Source: Rhizobium mayense
Lineage (GTDB): Bacteria > Pseudomonadota > Alphaproteobacteria > Rhizobiales > Rhizobiaceae
Assembly (NCBI RefSeq): GCF_030272705.1
Contig: NZ_JARFYM010000028.1
Location: 1-64,000, forward strand
Direction: 5' to 3'
Length of the DNA stretch: 64,000 bases
Program-made: the position numbers and the translations under genes
Notes under the pieces: generated by a model
What the model saw: the letters and a program-made list of their open reading frames with translations, nothing else
Databases searched by the model: none
What the model was told of the DNA's origin: nothing
In this document: positions 16,649-24,568 of the stretch, one piece after another
Position numbering within the stretch: the first letter of the stretch is position 1
Layout of the letters: every line of letters starts with the position of its first letter

Positions 16649-18388
16649 TTACTGCGTGCGAAGTCTCTGCAATTCCCCTCGGGCACCGTCATATTCCATG
16701 AAGGTCGAGGGACACGACAGCGACGCGGCCTGAAATTGCTGGCGGGCATCCGGAATCTCTTTCCGAAGGAGATGCCATTCGCCGATATAAAAGATTGCTT
16801 CGCAGAGAGAGTCGTTGTCAGAGGCTTTAGCAATGACCTCGGCAGGATTCAGTTCGCCGAGCAAGAGCCTATAGACGGGATAGGGCCATTTCGCTTGATC
16901 AAGCTTCCCGGCCTCGGCACGAAGGTCGGTCGCTGCCTCGGCGTCTTTGCCCTGCTCTTGAGCAAGATAACGCCAGAGATAATAATAGGGCGCCACCCTC
17001 TCGTTCTGCTGAGCCTTAACGGCGAAGTCTTGTGCCGCCAGTTGATATTGTCCCCGGAAATATTGCGAAAATGGGTTCGTGAGAAGGTCGGCGCGGATCT
17101 GGCTGATGGGCCAGAGCGAGACGGCTGCGATGACAGCAAACGCGATGCTGATCGTTAACGCCGCAACACTGAAACGGGGACGTGGACGCACGCGAGGCCA
17201 GGCAGTCAACAGTATCAGGGCTATCGATCCGCCGGCCACGGCTCCTCCCAGGTGCGCTGCGTAGTCGATGTGCATGCCGTCCTGCGTTCGCGATATGAAC
17301 GGTATCAAGGACGGTATCAATATTCGGATTGCTCCAACTCGCAGTGACGTCTGCAGCGAACCGGAGCGGAAATGAAAGCTCAGAACGATAATGGCGGCAA
17401 ACAGGCCGACGATCCCACCGGAGGCCCCAACGGCCACGAGATTGTCGGGATTGATCAGCAAGGACGCTGCGGATCCGCCGAGGGCGCTGATGCAAAACAG
17501 GCCAGCGAACCAGCGCCAGCCGATGAGGCGTTCGAGCAGCCTGCCTGCGAACCAAAGAGCGAAGCAGTTAAAGACCAGGTGAAGGAGGTTCGCATGCAGG
17601 AAAGGCGCGGTAAAAAGCCTCCACCATTGACCAGCGACGAGAACGCTGTTGCGAAAGGTTCCTCCTAACACCAGCAACGTTTGAACTGTCGGTGAACCCT
17701 TGTCCGGAGCGTCGACGCCAAAGACGAGTTCCCCTGCATAAACGATGGCCAGGACGGCAATCAGCGCATACGTGAACAGCGGCTGGCCATGGGTTGCGGC
17801 GGCATGCACCGTCTCGTAATCGGTATCGAGCAGCTTGGCGGAGCCGGTATTTGTCGCGGCGGTGCGGTAATCCTCGCGGGCCCGTCTTAGAAAATCCCAG
17901 CATTGCTCGAATATCCAGTCCGGATCGCCCTGCAAGATTTTCAGCGAAATTCCCGCCTTCGTCCCTGAGCCCCGAAGCGCTTTGGGGAGCTTGCTTATCA
18001 ATCCGCGACGGTTCAGAGTGCCCGCGGCGGCCGGATCGAGACGAACCGTAAGGTTATCCGTTCCCCAGCTTTGATACCTCTCGAGGTCTCGTATGGCCAG
18101 CCACGGTATCGTTTCGGCAGCGAAGCTCGCGATGTGAATTCCAGTGCCTGAAATCACCAGTCCCGGCTCGTTCTTAAACAGCTTGACCAGCAAACTAAGC
18201 GCAGCAAAGCCAACAAGCGCTGCAAACGGCCATAGCAGGATCGGAGCGAAAGCAGAGTGCGCGGCCCTGTCGGGGCGATAGGATATCCATACGCTGCCGA
18301 CCAAAAAGAACGACAAAATCAAGGAAAATAACAGCAATCTGCCCTTATCGTAGGCAAATTCAAATCTCAGCGACAGTTGGGTGCCCAT
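16649..18388 (-). CDS. Rhomboid-family intramembrane serine protease with long extensions
   Basis: A protein of 579 residues. The central rhomboid domain (about 200-410) has the catalytic Ser in VAVGASGGIVGLFAA and the catalytic His in YAAHLGGAVAGG, the two residues that define an active rhomboid. Before it are two membrane helices and a soluble segment with LERYQSWGTDNLTVRLD; after it about 160 residues resembling helical repeats (YYYLWRYLAQEQGKDAEAATDL). The extensions probably recruit substrate or partners. Substrate unknown. It is monocistronic. Confidence 0.85.
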   Translation of the reverse strand: MGTQLSLRFEFAYDKGRLLLFSLILSFFLVGSVWISYRPDRAAHSAFAPILLWPFAALVGFAALSLLVKLFKNEPGLVISGTGIHIASFAAETIPWLAIRDLERYQSWGTDNLTVRLDPAAAGTLNRRGLISKLPKALRGSGTKAGISLKILQGDPDWIFEQCWDFLRRAREDYRTAATNTGSAKLLDTDYETVHAAATHGQPLFTYALIAVLAIVYAGELVFGVDAPDKGSPTVQTLLVLGGTFRNSVLVAGQWWRLFTAPFLHANLLHLVFNCFALWFAGRLLERLIGWRWFAGLFCISALGGSAASLLINPDNLVAVGASGGIVGLFAAIIVLSFHFRSGSLQTSLRVGAIRILIPSLIPFISRTQDGMHIDYAAHLGGAVAGGSIALILLTAWPRVRPRPRFSVAALTISIAFAVIAAVSLWPISQIRADLLTNPFSQYFRGQYQLAAQDFAVKAQQNERVAPYYYLWRYLAQEQGKDAEAATDLRAEAGKLDQAKWPYPVYRLLLGELNPAEVIAKASDNDSLCEAIFYIGEWHLLRKEIPDARQQFQAASLSCPSTFMEYDGARGELQRLRTQ

Positions 18389-18553
18389 TTCGACGTCTCA
18401 AAGAAAAGGCCGTCAACTGCGGCCTAAACCTACTCTCTTATAGCGAATTCTGAGAGCTTTATCACAACCCATAGCACGTCGACAGATCAATTATTATGTG
18501 TTTGCCATTTGCACTAACCGACACGTCCTGAGAGAAAAGGGGTAATCCAAAGC

Positions 18554-18596
18554 AAGAAACCGCGCCGGCCTTGTTCCCAGCCGGTCGCGGTTTTCT
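18554..18596 (-). terminator. Hairpin downstream of the Sel1 gene
   Basis: AAGAAA-CCGCG-CCGGC (18554-18569) pairs with GCCGG-T-CGCGG-TTTTCTT (from 18580 to 18596) with small bulges. Read on the minus strand it ends in CGGTTTCTTGC, which gives a moderate terminator for the gene ending at 18675; it could also function in the other orientation, but no plus-strand gene precedes it. The rest of 18389-18674 shows nothing else. Confidence 0.55.
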
Positions 18597-18674
18597 TGAT
18601 ATTGGCAACGGGCAGCAGCCGCGTTGCCAGCCCCCTCTTCCGGGTTGTTATTCTCTCAGATTAATAGGGCAGCT

Positions 18675-18938
18675 TCAGTGCGTGGTCATCCATTCGCGGG
18701 CGGCGCGGAGCGCTGTGGCGAGTTCCATCTTGGTCAGCGAGGCTGCGACGTCGGCGCGAAACTCGGCGGCGCGGTCGCTGCCCTTGATGGCGGCGATGTT
18801 CAACCATTTGTGGGCGGCAACAAGGTCGGCCTCGCAACCCCTGCCGGTCGCATAGATCACGCCCAGTTCACAGAGAGCGTCAGCGCTGTTGCCACCCATC
18901 ATGGCCATTTCGGATGCCGGTATTTCGAAGCGTGCCAT
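18675..18938 (-). CDS. Small Sel1-repeat protein
   Basis: A protein of 87 residues centred on one Sel1-like repeat: ADALCELGVIYATGRGCEAD followed by LVAAHKWLNIAAIKGSDRA. This type is conserved among rhizobia as a short protein of unknown role; Sel1 repeats normally mediate protein contacts. There is no signal peptide, so it should be cytoplasmic. It is followed on its own strand by a terminator-like hairpin. Confidence 0.8.
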   Translation of the reverse strand: MARFEIPASEMAMMGGNSADALCELGVIYATGRGCEADLVAAHKWLNIAAIKGSDRAAEFRADVAASLTKMELATALRAAREWMTTH

Positions 18939-19399
18939 CGGTTTAATCCCTGTTTCGGTTTATTCGTTACTGACCCTGTTTTTCCTTCCGGACCTTGCCG
19001 TCTATCGCGGCTTGATGATCCTTCCGGTCGGCGGGTTTGCCCCGCTCGTTTGATGGCTCCACTATCGCAGACGGCTTTCAAAAAACGGCTAAAATGCATG
19101 CTTAATTCGATGCAAACAAAGTACAAATGCTTGGTAAACTTGGGATTTTGTTAAACATCGCTTCCCTTGCAAATTAAGGATTTTCGAGCGAGTTTTACAC
19201 ATCGTTAAGGTTTGGATTTAAACCCTTCGTTCACCACGAAAGCAGCCGCCGAAACAAGGCGCGTTATTTTTCAGTGGGACGCAGAGGCCTGGGAAGCCAT
19301 AAATTCGCGCCCCACAAGGAGTATTTACCTTTGCGTTCCCGCTGGATAGTTTCACTGCAGTCCCGGCCCAGCGCCGGAGAACCTTGGGGGAAGAAAGCT
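18939..19399. other. Gene-free, AT-richer interval
   Basis: The 461 bases between the Sel1 gene and the DUF2147 gene contain promoters for both. Around 19080-19240 the sequence is markedly AT-richer than its surroundings, with several TTAA and TTTAAA strings, but no clear operator or promoter pair. Reading frames here lack ribosome-binding sites and family resemblance. Confidence 0.4.
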
Positions 19400-19738
19400 A
19401 TGATCCGTGCCACCATTCTCGCCGCCGCGCTGGTCTTCAGTGCGAGCGCTGCTTTGGCCGACGAGCCAATCGTCGGCAATTGGAAGACCACAGAAGGTGA
19501 TACCGCCGCGATCGCGCCTTGCGGCAGCAGCTACTGCGTGACGCTGAAGACCGGGAAATATGCCGGCCGGCAGATCGGCAAGATGCAGGGCAAGGGCGGC
19601 ACCTACTCTGGCCAACTCACAGATCCCGAGGCCAACAAGACCTATGACGGAACCGGTACAGTAAGCGGCAAAACTGTGAAAATGCAGGGCTGCGTATTGA
19701 AGGTGTTCTGCAAATCACAAACTTGGACGAAGCTTTAG
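19400..19738 (+). CDS. DUF2147 secreted protein
   Basis: A protein of 112 residues with a clear signal peptide (MIRATILAAALVFSASAALA, cleaved before DEPIVG). The mature part begins IVGNWKTTEGDTAAIAPCG and ends MQGCVLKVFCKSQTWTKL, the pattern of DUF2147, a small periplasmic beta-barrel-like family of unknown role. Two cysteine pairs may form disulphides. GGGGGAAG lies before the ATG. The frame extends further upstream to 19274, but the signal peptide marks the real start. Confidence 0.88.
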   Translation: MIRATILAAALVFSASAALADEPIVGNWKTTEGDTAAIAPCGSSYCVTLKTGKYAGRQIGKMQGKGGTYSGQLTDPEANKTYDGTGTVSGKTVKMQGCVLKVFCKSQTWTKL

Positions 19739-19918
19739 AAAGTACTTCGCCGGGGGACGCTAGACCAAATCTATACGTCTTTCGCCCGGGGAAGACCTTC
19801 GGTTCAAAGTCATACGCGCTAATCTTTCTGAACGCCGGATGAACTGGCATCTCAGCACCTGTTCAGCCTGACCATGGCAAAACAGTGTCCAGTATAGGGC
19901 ACGGGTAGGGCCAGAAAT

Positions 19919-20095
19919 ATGAACAGGATCATCATAGCGCGGCGCTTCGCCATCATCATGCTGTCTGCCGCCATCTTTGCGATCACGTTTTCGATGGCGG
20001 TCGACAACACCGGCCGCAGCGGCGCGCAATCGCATTTCGGTGCAAGCTTCACCTGCCTGCAGACAGGCAGCCCCTATTGCACGGCAGTGCAGTAG
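19919..20095 (+). CDS. Small putative exported protein of 58 residues
   Basis: An open frame starting ATG at 19919, with AGGG seven bases upstream, encodes MNRIIIARRFAIIMLSAAIF and then AITFSMAVDN, a basic start plus a hydrophobic stretch like a signal peptide or anchor. The remainder carries two cysteines (FTCLQTG, PYCTAVQ). I do not recognise a family. Codon use is plausible for the genome. It lies in the gap between DUF2147 and amn, with a minus-strand frame overlapping it that looks non-coding. Confidence 0.45.
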   Translation: MNRIIIARRFAIIMLSAAIFAITFSMAVDNTGRSGAQSHFGASFTCLQTGSPYCTAVQ

Positions 20096-20182
20096 GGGAC
20101 GTTTCACCGATCTTCGAGAATCGAACCGCAAAACAGCTTGAAAATAGCTGCGAAAATCCCGGACGGTGTCTTGCAACGTCGT

Positions 20183-20210
20183 TTGCTTGTTAAGGACGAC
20201 ATTCTATAAT
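20183..20210 (+). promoter_or_regulatory. Sigma-70-like promoter placing the amn ATG at about +1
   Basis: TTGCTT (20183-20188), a 16-base spacer and a perfect TATAAT (20205-20210) precede the amn ATG at 20216 by only five bases. Transcription would begin at or very near the start codon, predicting a leaderless message; there is also no Shine-Dalgarno sequence. Confidence 0.55.
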
Positions 20211-20215
20211 AGCTC

Positions 20216-21718
20216 ATGAGCAACAGAATCTCCCCTTTTTCACCCCTCGATATTTCCTCACCCACTCCGTTTCAGCCGCAGAGCTTCGATGACCCGGCCA
20301 AGGCAGTCGATGCGCTCACAGAGCTTTATGAGCGCAATACCGCTTTCCTGATCGACAGCTTCACCAAGCTCGCCAAGGGCGCGCCGATCACGGCACGCTA
20401 CCGCGCTTTCTACCCGCAGGTCTGCATCGAGACGACGAGCTTTGGCCATGTGGACACACGCCTCTCCTACGGCCACGTCACCGCGCCAGGCATCTACACG
20501 ACCACCATCACCCACCCGCAGCTCTTCCGGCACTATCTGAAAGAGCAATTGGCGCAGCTGATGCGCAGCCATAATGTGCCGGTGCTCGTGTCGGAATCAA
20601 CGACGCCCATTCCACTGCATTTCGCCTTTGGCGAAGGCGCGCATGTGGAAGCTTCCGCCACTGCTTTCGAAGATATTCCGCTGCGCGATCTCTTCGACGC
20701 GCCGGACCTGAATACCACCGACGATGAGATCGCCAATGGCGAATATATCCCGCCGCCGGGCCAGCCATCGCCATTGGCACCGTTTACCGCACAACGCATC
20801 GACTATTCGCTCGCGCGCCTCGCTCACTACACGGCAACGAGCGCGACGCATTTCCAGAACTTCGTGCTTTTCACGAACTATCAGTTCTATATCGACGAAT
20901 TCTGTAACTGGGCGCGCGATCTGATGGCCAAGGGCGGCGACGGCTATACCGCCTTCGTCGAACCGGGCAACATCATCACGCTGCCCGGCTCCAGCCAACC
21001 TGAGGGGAACGCGACCCCGCCGCGGCTGCCGCAGATGCCGGCCTATCATCTGAAAAAGAAGGGCCATGCCGGGATCACCATGATCAATATCGGTGTCGGC
21101 CCGTCCAACGCCAAGACGATCACCGACCATGTCGCCGTACTGCGCCCACATGCCTGGCTGATGCTCGGCCACTGCGCCGGCCTGCGCAACAGCCAGCGGC
21201 TCGGCGACTATGTGCTGGCGCATGCCTATATGCGCGAGGATCACGTTCTCGACGACGACCTGCCGGTGTGGGTGCCGATCCCGGCGCTCGCCGAAGTGCA
21301 AGTGGCGCTGGAAGCGGCGGTCGCCGAGATTACCGGCTATGAAGGATTCGAGCTGAAGCGCATCATGCGCACCGGCACGGTCTGCACGATTGACAATCGC
21401 AACTGGGAACTGCGCGACCAGGCCGGTCCCGTCAAGCGACTGTCGCAGGCGCGCGCCGTGGCGCTCGACATGGAGTCGGCGACGATTGCCGCCAACGGTT
21501 TCCGCTTCCGCGTTCCCTACGGTACGCTGCTCTGCGTTTCGGACAAGCCGCTGCACGGCGAGTTGAAGCTACCTGGCATGGCGACCGCCTTCTATCGGAC
21601 GCAGGTGAACCAGCATCTGCAGATCGGCATCCGCGCCATCCAGAAACTGGCGGCGATGCCGCCGGAGGCGCTGCATTCACGCAAACTGCGCAGTTTCTTC
21701 GAAACGGCGTTTCAATAG
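20216..21718 (+). CDS. amn: AMP nucleosidase
   Basis: A protein of 500 residues matching bacterial AMP nucleosidase throughout: an N-terminal regulatory domain (DDPAKAVDALTELYERNTAFL, YPQVCIETT) and a C-terminal phosphorylase-like catalytic domain (INIGVGPSNAKTITDHVAVLRPHAWLMLGHCAGLR near residue 290, and ALDMESATIAANGFRFRVPYGTLLCVSDKP near 420). It hydrolyses AMP to adenine and ribose 5-phosphate, adjusting adenylate pools. It is monocistronic; see the promoter just upstream for a probable leaderless start. Confidence 0.96.
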   Translation: MSNRISPFSPLDISSPTPFQPQSFDDPAKAVDALTELYERNTAFLIDSFTKLAKGAPITARYRAFYPQVCIETTSFGHVDTRLSYGHVTAPGIYTTTITHPQLFRHYLKEQLAQLMRSHNVPVLVSESTTPIPLHFAFGEGAHVEASATAFEDIPLRDLFDAPDLNTTDDEIANGEYIPPPGQPSPLAPFTAQRIDYSLARLAHYTATSATHFQNFVLFTNYQFYIDEFCNWARDLMAKGGDGYTAFVEPGNIITLPGSSQPEGNATPPRLPQMPAYHLKKKGHAGITMINIGVGPSNAKTITDHVAVLRPHAWLMLGHCAGLRNSQRLGDYVLAHAYMREDHVLDDDLPVWVPIPALAEVQVALEAAVAEITGYEGFELKRIMRTGTVCTIDNRNWELRDQAGPVKRLSQARAVALDMESATIAANGFRFRVPYGTLLCVSDKPLHGELKLPGMATAFYRTQVNQHLQIGIRAIQKLAAMPPEALHSRKLRSFFETAFQ

Positions 21719-21868
21719 AAGTAAGGGCTTCGCCCAGCGTGCCCATTTGAAATATGAATTACTTCCTGTTGCAACCGTCTGTTGCGGGACTCTGACTTTT
21801 GCGAGCGGGTTTTGCGACAGGAATTTACCGAAGAACTCAGCGCAGCCGGTTTTCGCGAAATTTAAGAA

Positions 21869-22750
21869 TTATGCAGCAACTGCGATCGGCGTAACGGCCT
21901 CATCTGAGAACCAGATGTCGCGGAAAATCGCAATCGCACTCTCGTCCGGGTCTCGATCTTTGGTCAGCCAGACGGAGCGTATGGTTTGCGCGCCGGCGCT
22001 ATCTGGCACTTTAAGGCCATGGTGAAGGTCGCTTGCACCAATACACGGAATGAACCAAGCCGGCATCAAAGGCCGCGCAGAGAATCCTGTTTGGCCCCGA
22101 GTGATCAGCATGGCGAAAGCAACATCCTCGCTCGGGCGCCAAGGAAAGATCATCCGACCACCGGGACGCAGGGATTCCAGCCAATGCACGGGCGGGGCGA
22201 CCACGCCGGCATTCACGTAGATCAAGTCGGACGGTGGCAGCGCCAGCACAGTAGCATCACCATGCGTAACCGAAACATCTTCAAAAGGGGTGAGGTTCTG
22301 GTGTGCCCGCCCAGCAAGGCGCTCATCGATTTCGAAGGCATGCACGCGGCCATCCGGAAGCGTCAGCATCGACAGGATCGCGGTGTAGTAGCCTGTGCCT
22401 GCCCCGATGTGGGTTACGACCTCTCCACCCTGCGGATTGACGCTGCCGAGCCAAGCTGCATGCAACATGGGCTCGCCATTGTTGATGCCCTTCGTCCGAT
22501 CCAGCGCAACCAGCACGTTCTGGTTAACATGCACCGGATTGTCACTCGGCGTTTCTATGTAGCGATGCCGATAGGTTTTCTTCCAGGGATGAACGACGAT
22601 ATGCCAGGGACCGGGACCAAGGAAGGCTTCACGGGGCACAAGCTCGAAAATGCGTTCAAACCGCTCATCCGGCGAGCCGGTGGCCATCGCCATCATCTGT
22701 GCGTGAAGCCGACGGACTTCTTCCAGCACTTCACCCGATTTCCTTACCAT
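21869..22750 (-). CDS. PCMT-like SAM-dependent methyltransferase
   Basis: A protein of 293 residues resembling protein-L-isoaspartate O-methyltransferases. Its SAM-binding motif I is VVTHIGAGTGYYTAILS near residue 105, instead of the canonical VLEIGTGSGY, followed by VHAFEIDERLAGRAHQNL and GRMIFPWRPS. The N-terminal PCMT signature is loosely kept. Proteins of this type include resistance-like or protein-repair methyltransferases; the substrate here is unknown. I took the ATG at 22750, preceded by AAGGAGAG, rather than the 32-residue longer frame. Confidence 0.8.
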   Translation of the reverse strand: MVRKSGEVLEEVRRLHAQMMAMATGSPDERFERIFELVPREAFLGPGPWHIVVHPWKKTYRHRYIETPSDNPVHVNQNVLVALDRTKGINNGEPMLHAAWLGSVNPQGGEVVTHIGAGTGYYTAILSMLTLPDGRVHAFEIDERLAGRAHQNLTPFEDVSVTHGDATVLALPPSDLIYVNAGVVAPPVHWLESLRPGGRMIFPWRPSEDVAFAMLITRGQTGFSARPLMPAWFIPCIGASDLHHGLKVPDSAGAQTIRSVWLTKDRDPDESAIAIFRDIWFSDEAVTPIAVAA

Positions 22751-23044
22751 TGAGCATCTCTCCTTCGCGATCTCGAAACCACAAGGCCAAGCGAGTGTGT
22801 CCCCCTGCTTTCCGGTCATGTAGCCGACCCGCGTCTCGCGCGACATCGTGCCGGGAAATTCGGCAAGGGCATAGGTAGTGTTTCAAAAACGGACTTCCAG
22901 CGGCAGTTGCGCGCGCAGGATGCTTCACAAAGATATGTCCGGCAAGGAAAATCGCCTTAAAATCCTGCCGCAAGTGGATCAGGCACCAATCTATATCTGG
23001 ATTCCACATTTCGGTTAGGGGCTGGCGATGCCTCACCCGACCCC

Positions 23045-23275
23045 TTATTCTTTTGCCTGCGGCATCAACCGCATTTGATCGACGGCGGCTACCTGCGGCC
23101 TATTGATCCCAGGATTTGCCGCCCAATTGAGGCAAAGAATCAGAACCGCAAAGGCGGCAAAGCCGATCATGGTACGAAGAACGACCTTCCCGAGCCCAAC
23201 CGGTTCCATCAGGTCCTTCTCCGACAATGTCTTCCTGCACCAATGATTCACCAGCGCTGCTTCCAAGGTGTGCAT
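23045..23275 (-). CDS. Small membrane protein, unknown
   Basis: A protein of 76 residues with one predicted membrane helix (VVLRTMIGFAAFAVLILCL, residues about 30-48). I recognise no family. The ribosome-binding site AAGGAGAG eight bases before the ATG is strong, which supports a real gene. It is divergent from the YciI/ECF genes, with 155 bases between the starts. The interval between it and the methyltransferase gene (22751-23044) holds no supportable feature. Confidence 0.55.
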   Translation of the reverse strand: MHTLEAALVNHWCRKTLSEKDLMEPVGLGKVVLRTMIGFAAFAVLILCLNWAANPGINRPQVAAVDQMRLMPQAKE

Positions 23276-23430
23276 CTCGGTCTCTCCTTTGGTGATGACG
23301 GAACCTTGTCGAGCGGCCGCGCTCTTTTTCGACAGCGATGAAATTTTTTGTCATGCTGTCGATCGGGATGTCGATTTGCCTATGGCCTGCTCGTCTATGG
23401 CTGTCAGCAAATGAAAGAGGAGGCGCTGCG

Positions 23431-23790
23431 ATGAAATATCTTTGCCAGGTCTGGTTCGACGGCACGAAGTTCGAAACCATGACGAAAGAGGAAAAGCACA
23501 GGCTCGATTCGGATTCGCTCGCCTACGACCGGGACCTGGGTGCCAGCGGGCATATGATCCACGCCGAAGCGCTGCAATCGCCACGATCAGCCGTGACGGT
23601 GCGGGTGCGCGGCGGGGAAACGTCGGTGACGGACGGCCCATTCATCGAAACCAAGGAACATCTTGGCGGCTTCATCCTGATCGAGGCCAAGGACCTGAAC
23701 GATGCGATCCGCGTGGCGGCCGGTATTCCGATGGCAAAGCTCGGCAGCATCGAGGTGCGGCCGATCTATTCCTTCGGTCCCGAAGCGTAA
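23431..23790 (+). CDS. YciI-family (DGPF) protein, copy 1
   Basis: A protein of 119 residues, first of three homologous tandem genes. It has the family motif TDGPFIETKEHLGGFILIEAKD near residue 70 and the start MKYLCQVWF. YciI proteins adopt a ferredoxin-like fold; the DGPF branch is almost always encoded next to an ECF sigma factor and its biochemical role is unproven. GAGGAGG lies nine bases before the ATG, which favours this start over one 31 codons upstream. Confidence 0.9.
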   Translation: MKYLCQVWFDGTKFETMTKEEKHRLDSDSLAYDRDLGASGHMIHAEALQSPRSAVTVRVRGGETSVTDGPFIETKEHLGGFILIEAKDLNDAIRVAAGIPMAKLGSIEVRPIYSFGPEA

Positions 23791-23800
23791 GGAGACGACG

Positions 23801-24163
23801 ATGAAATTTCTCTGCCAGGTCTGGTTCGAAACCGCCGAGATCATGACCCTCACCGAGGAAGAAGGACGGTGGCTCACGCAAGAGTCCGTCGATAACGACA
23901 ACAGGCTGCGCGATAGCGGACATATCGTGGTGGCGAACGCGTTGCGAGCACCTGAGACCGCCAGAACGGTTCGAGTGCGCAAAGGCGAGGCCACGGTCAC
24001 CGACGGCCCATTTGCCGAAATGAAAGAGCATCTCGGCGGCTTCGTGCTGATCGAGGCGAAGGATATCGACGAGGCGACCAGCATCGCGGCCACCTTCCCC
24101 GTCGCCCGGTATGGCATGATCGAGGTCCGCGCGGCTTATGACATCCGGTTTCCGAATGAATAG
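23801..24163 (+). CDS. YciI-family (DGPF) protein, copy 2
   Basis: A protein of 120 residues, closely similar to copy 1 (MKFLCQVWFETAEI at the start; TDGPFAEMKEHLGGFVLIEAKD in the middle). It begins ten bases after copy 1 with AAGGAGA as ribosome-binding site, so both are on one transcript. The close similarity suggests recent tandem duplication. Confidence 0.9.
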   Translation: MKFLCQVWFETAEIMTLTEEEGRWLTQESVDNDNRLRDSGHIVVANALRAPETARTVRVRKGEATVTDGPFAEMKEHLGGFVLIEAKDIDEATSIAATFPVARYGMIEVRAAYDIRFPNE

Positions 24164-24185
24164 GCAAGAGCGGGAGGACATCGAC

Positions 24186-24548
24186 ATGCGGTTTTTATGC
24201 TTGATCTACATGCCGGCCGACTTGGAACGCACATTGACCACCAGCGAGGGTGATGCGCTGATCACGGAGCACTTCGCGTATGACGAGGGCCTGAGACGCT
24301 CAGGCACGCTGATTCTCTCGGACGCGCTTGAGGCGCCGGACACGGCGATTGTCATCCGCCCGCCCGGATCGGCGCTTGCCACTACAGATGGTCCATTTGT
24401 AGAGACGAAGGAACATCTGGCCGGCTTCTATGTTGTCGAGGCGGCCGACATGACCGGTGCAACCGAAATCGCGCGGCGCATCCCCTCGGCCCAATACGGC
24501 GCCATCGAAATTCGTCCGATCCGGATACTGACCCTTCCCGGCACCTGA
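24186..24548 (+). CDS. YciI-family (DGPF) protein, copy 3
   Basis: A protein of 120 residues, the most divergent copy: MRFLCLIYMPADLERTLTT at the start and TTDGPFVETKEHLAGFYVVEAADM in the middle. It retains the DGPF motif. It lies 22 bases after copy 2 and 20 bases before the sigma factor gene, completing a four-gene operon. Confidence 0.9.
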   Translation: MRFLCLIYMPADLERTLTTSEGDALITEHFAYDEGLRRSGTLILSDALEAPDTAIVIRPPGSALATTDGPFVETKEHLAGFYVVEAADMTGATEIARRIPSAQYGAIEIRPIRILTLPGT

Positions 24549-24568
24549 CAGGAGAACAGAAGACGGCC

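Noticed and set aside
15397..16833. Open frame of 478 codons on the minus strand
   Set aside because: It is antisense to the HisC-like aminotransferase, which has complete PLP motifs; no domain in the reverse product.
19760..20176. Minus-strand frame of 138 codons between DUF2147 and amn
   Set aside because: No ribosome-binding site, Arg-rich composition, and it covers the candidate exported ORF and the amn promoter region.
22731..23036. Minus-strand frame of 101 codons
   Set aside because: No ribosome-binding site and no family resemblance; it overlaps the upstream region of the methyltransferase gene.
23431..24548. Three similar YciI genes considered as a toxin or immunity array
   Set aside because: The DGPF motif and adjacent ECF42-type sigma factor identify a known association; nothing suggests toxin and immunity pairs.
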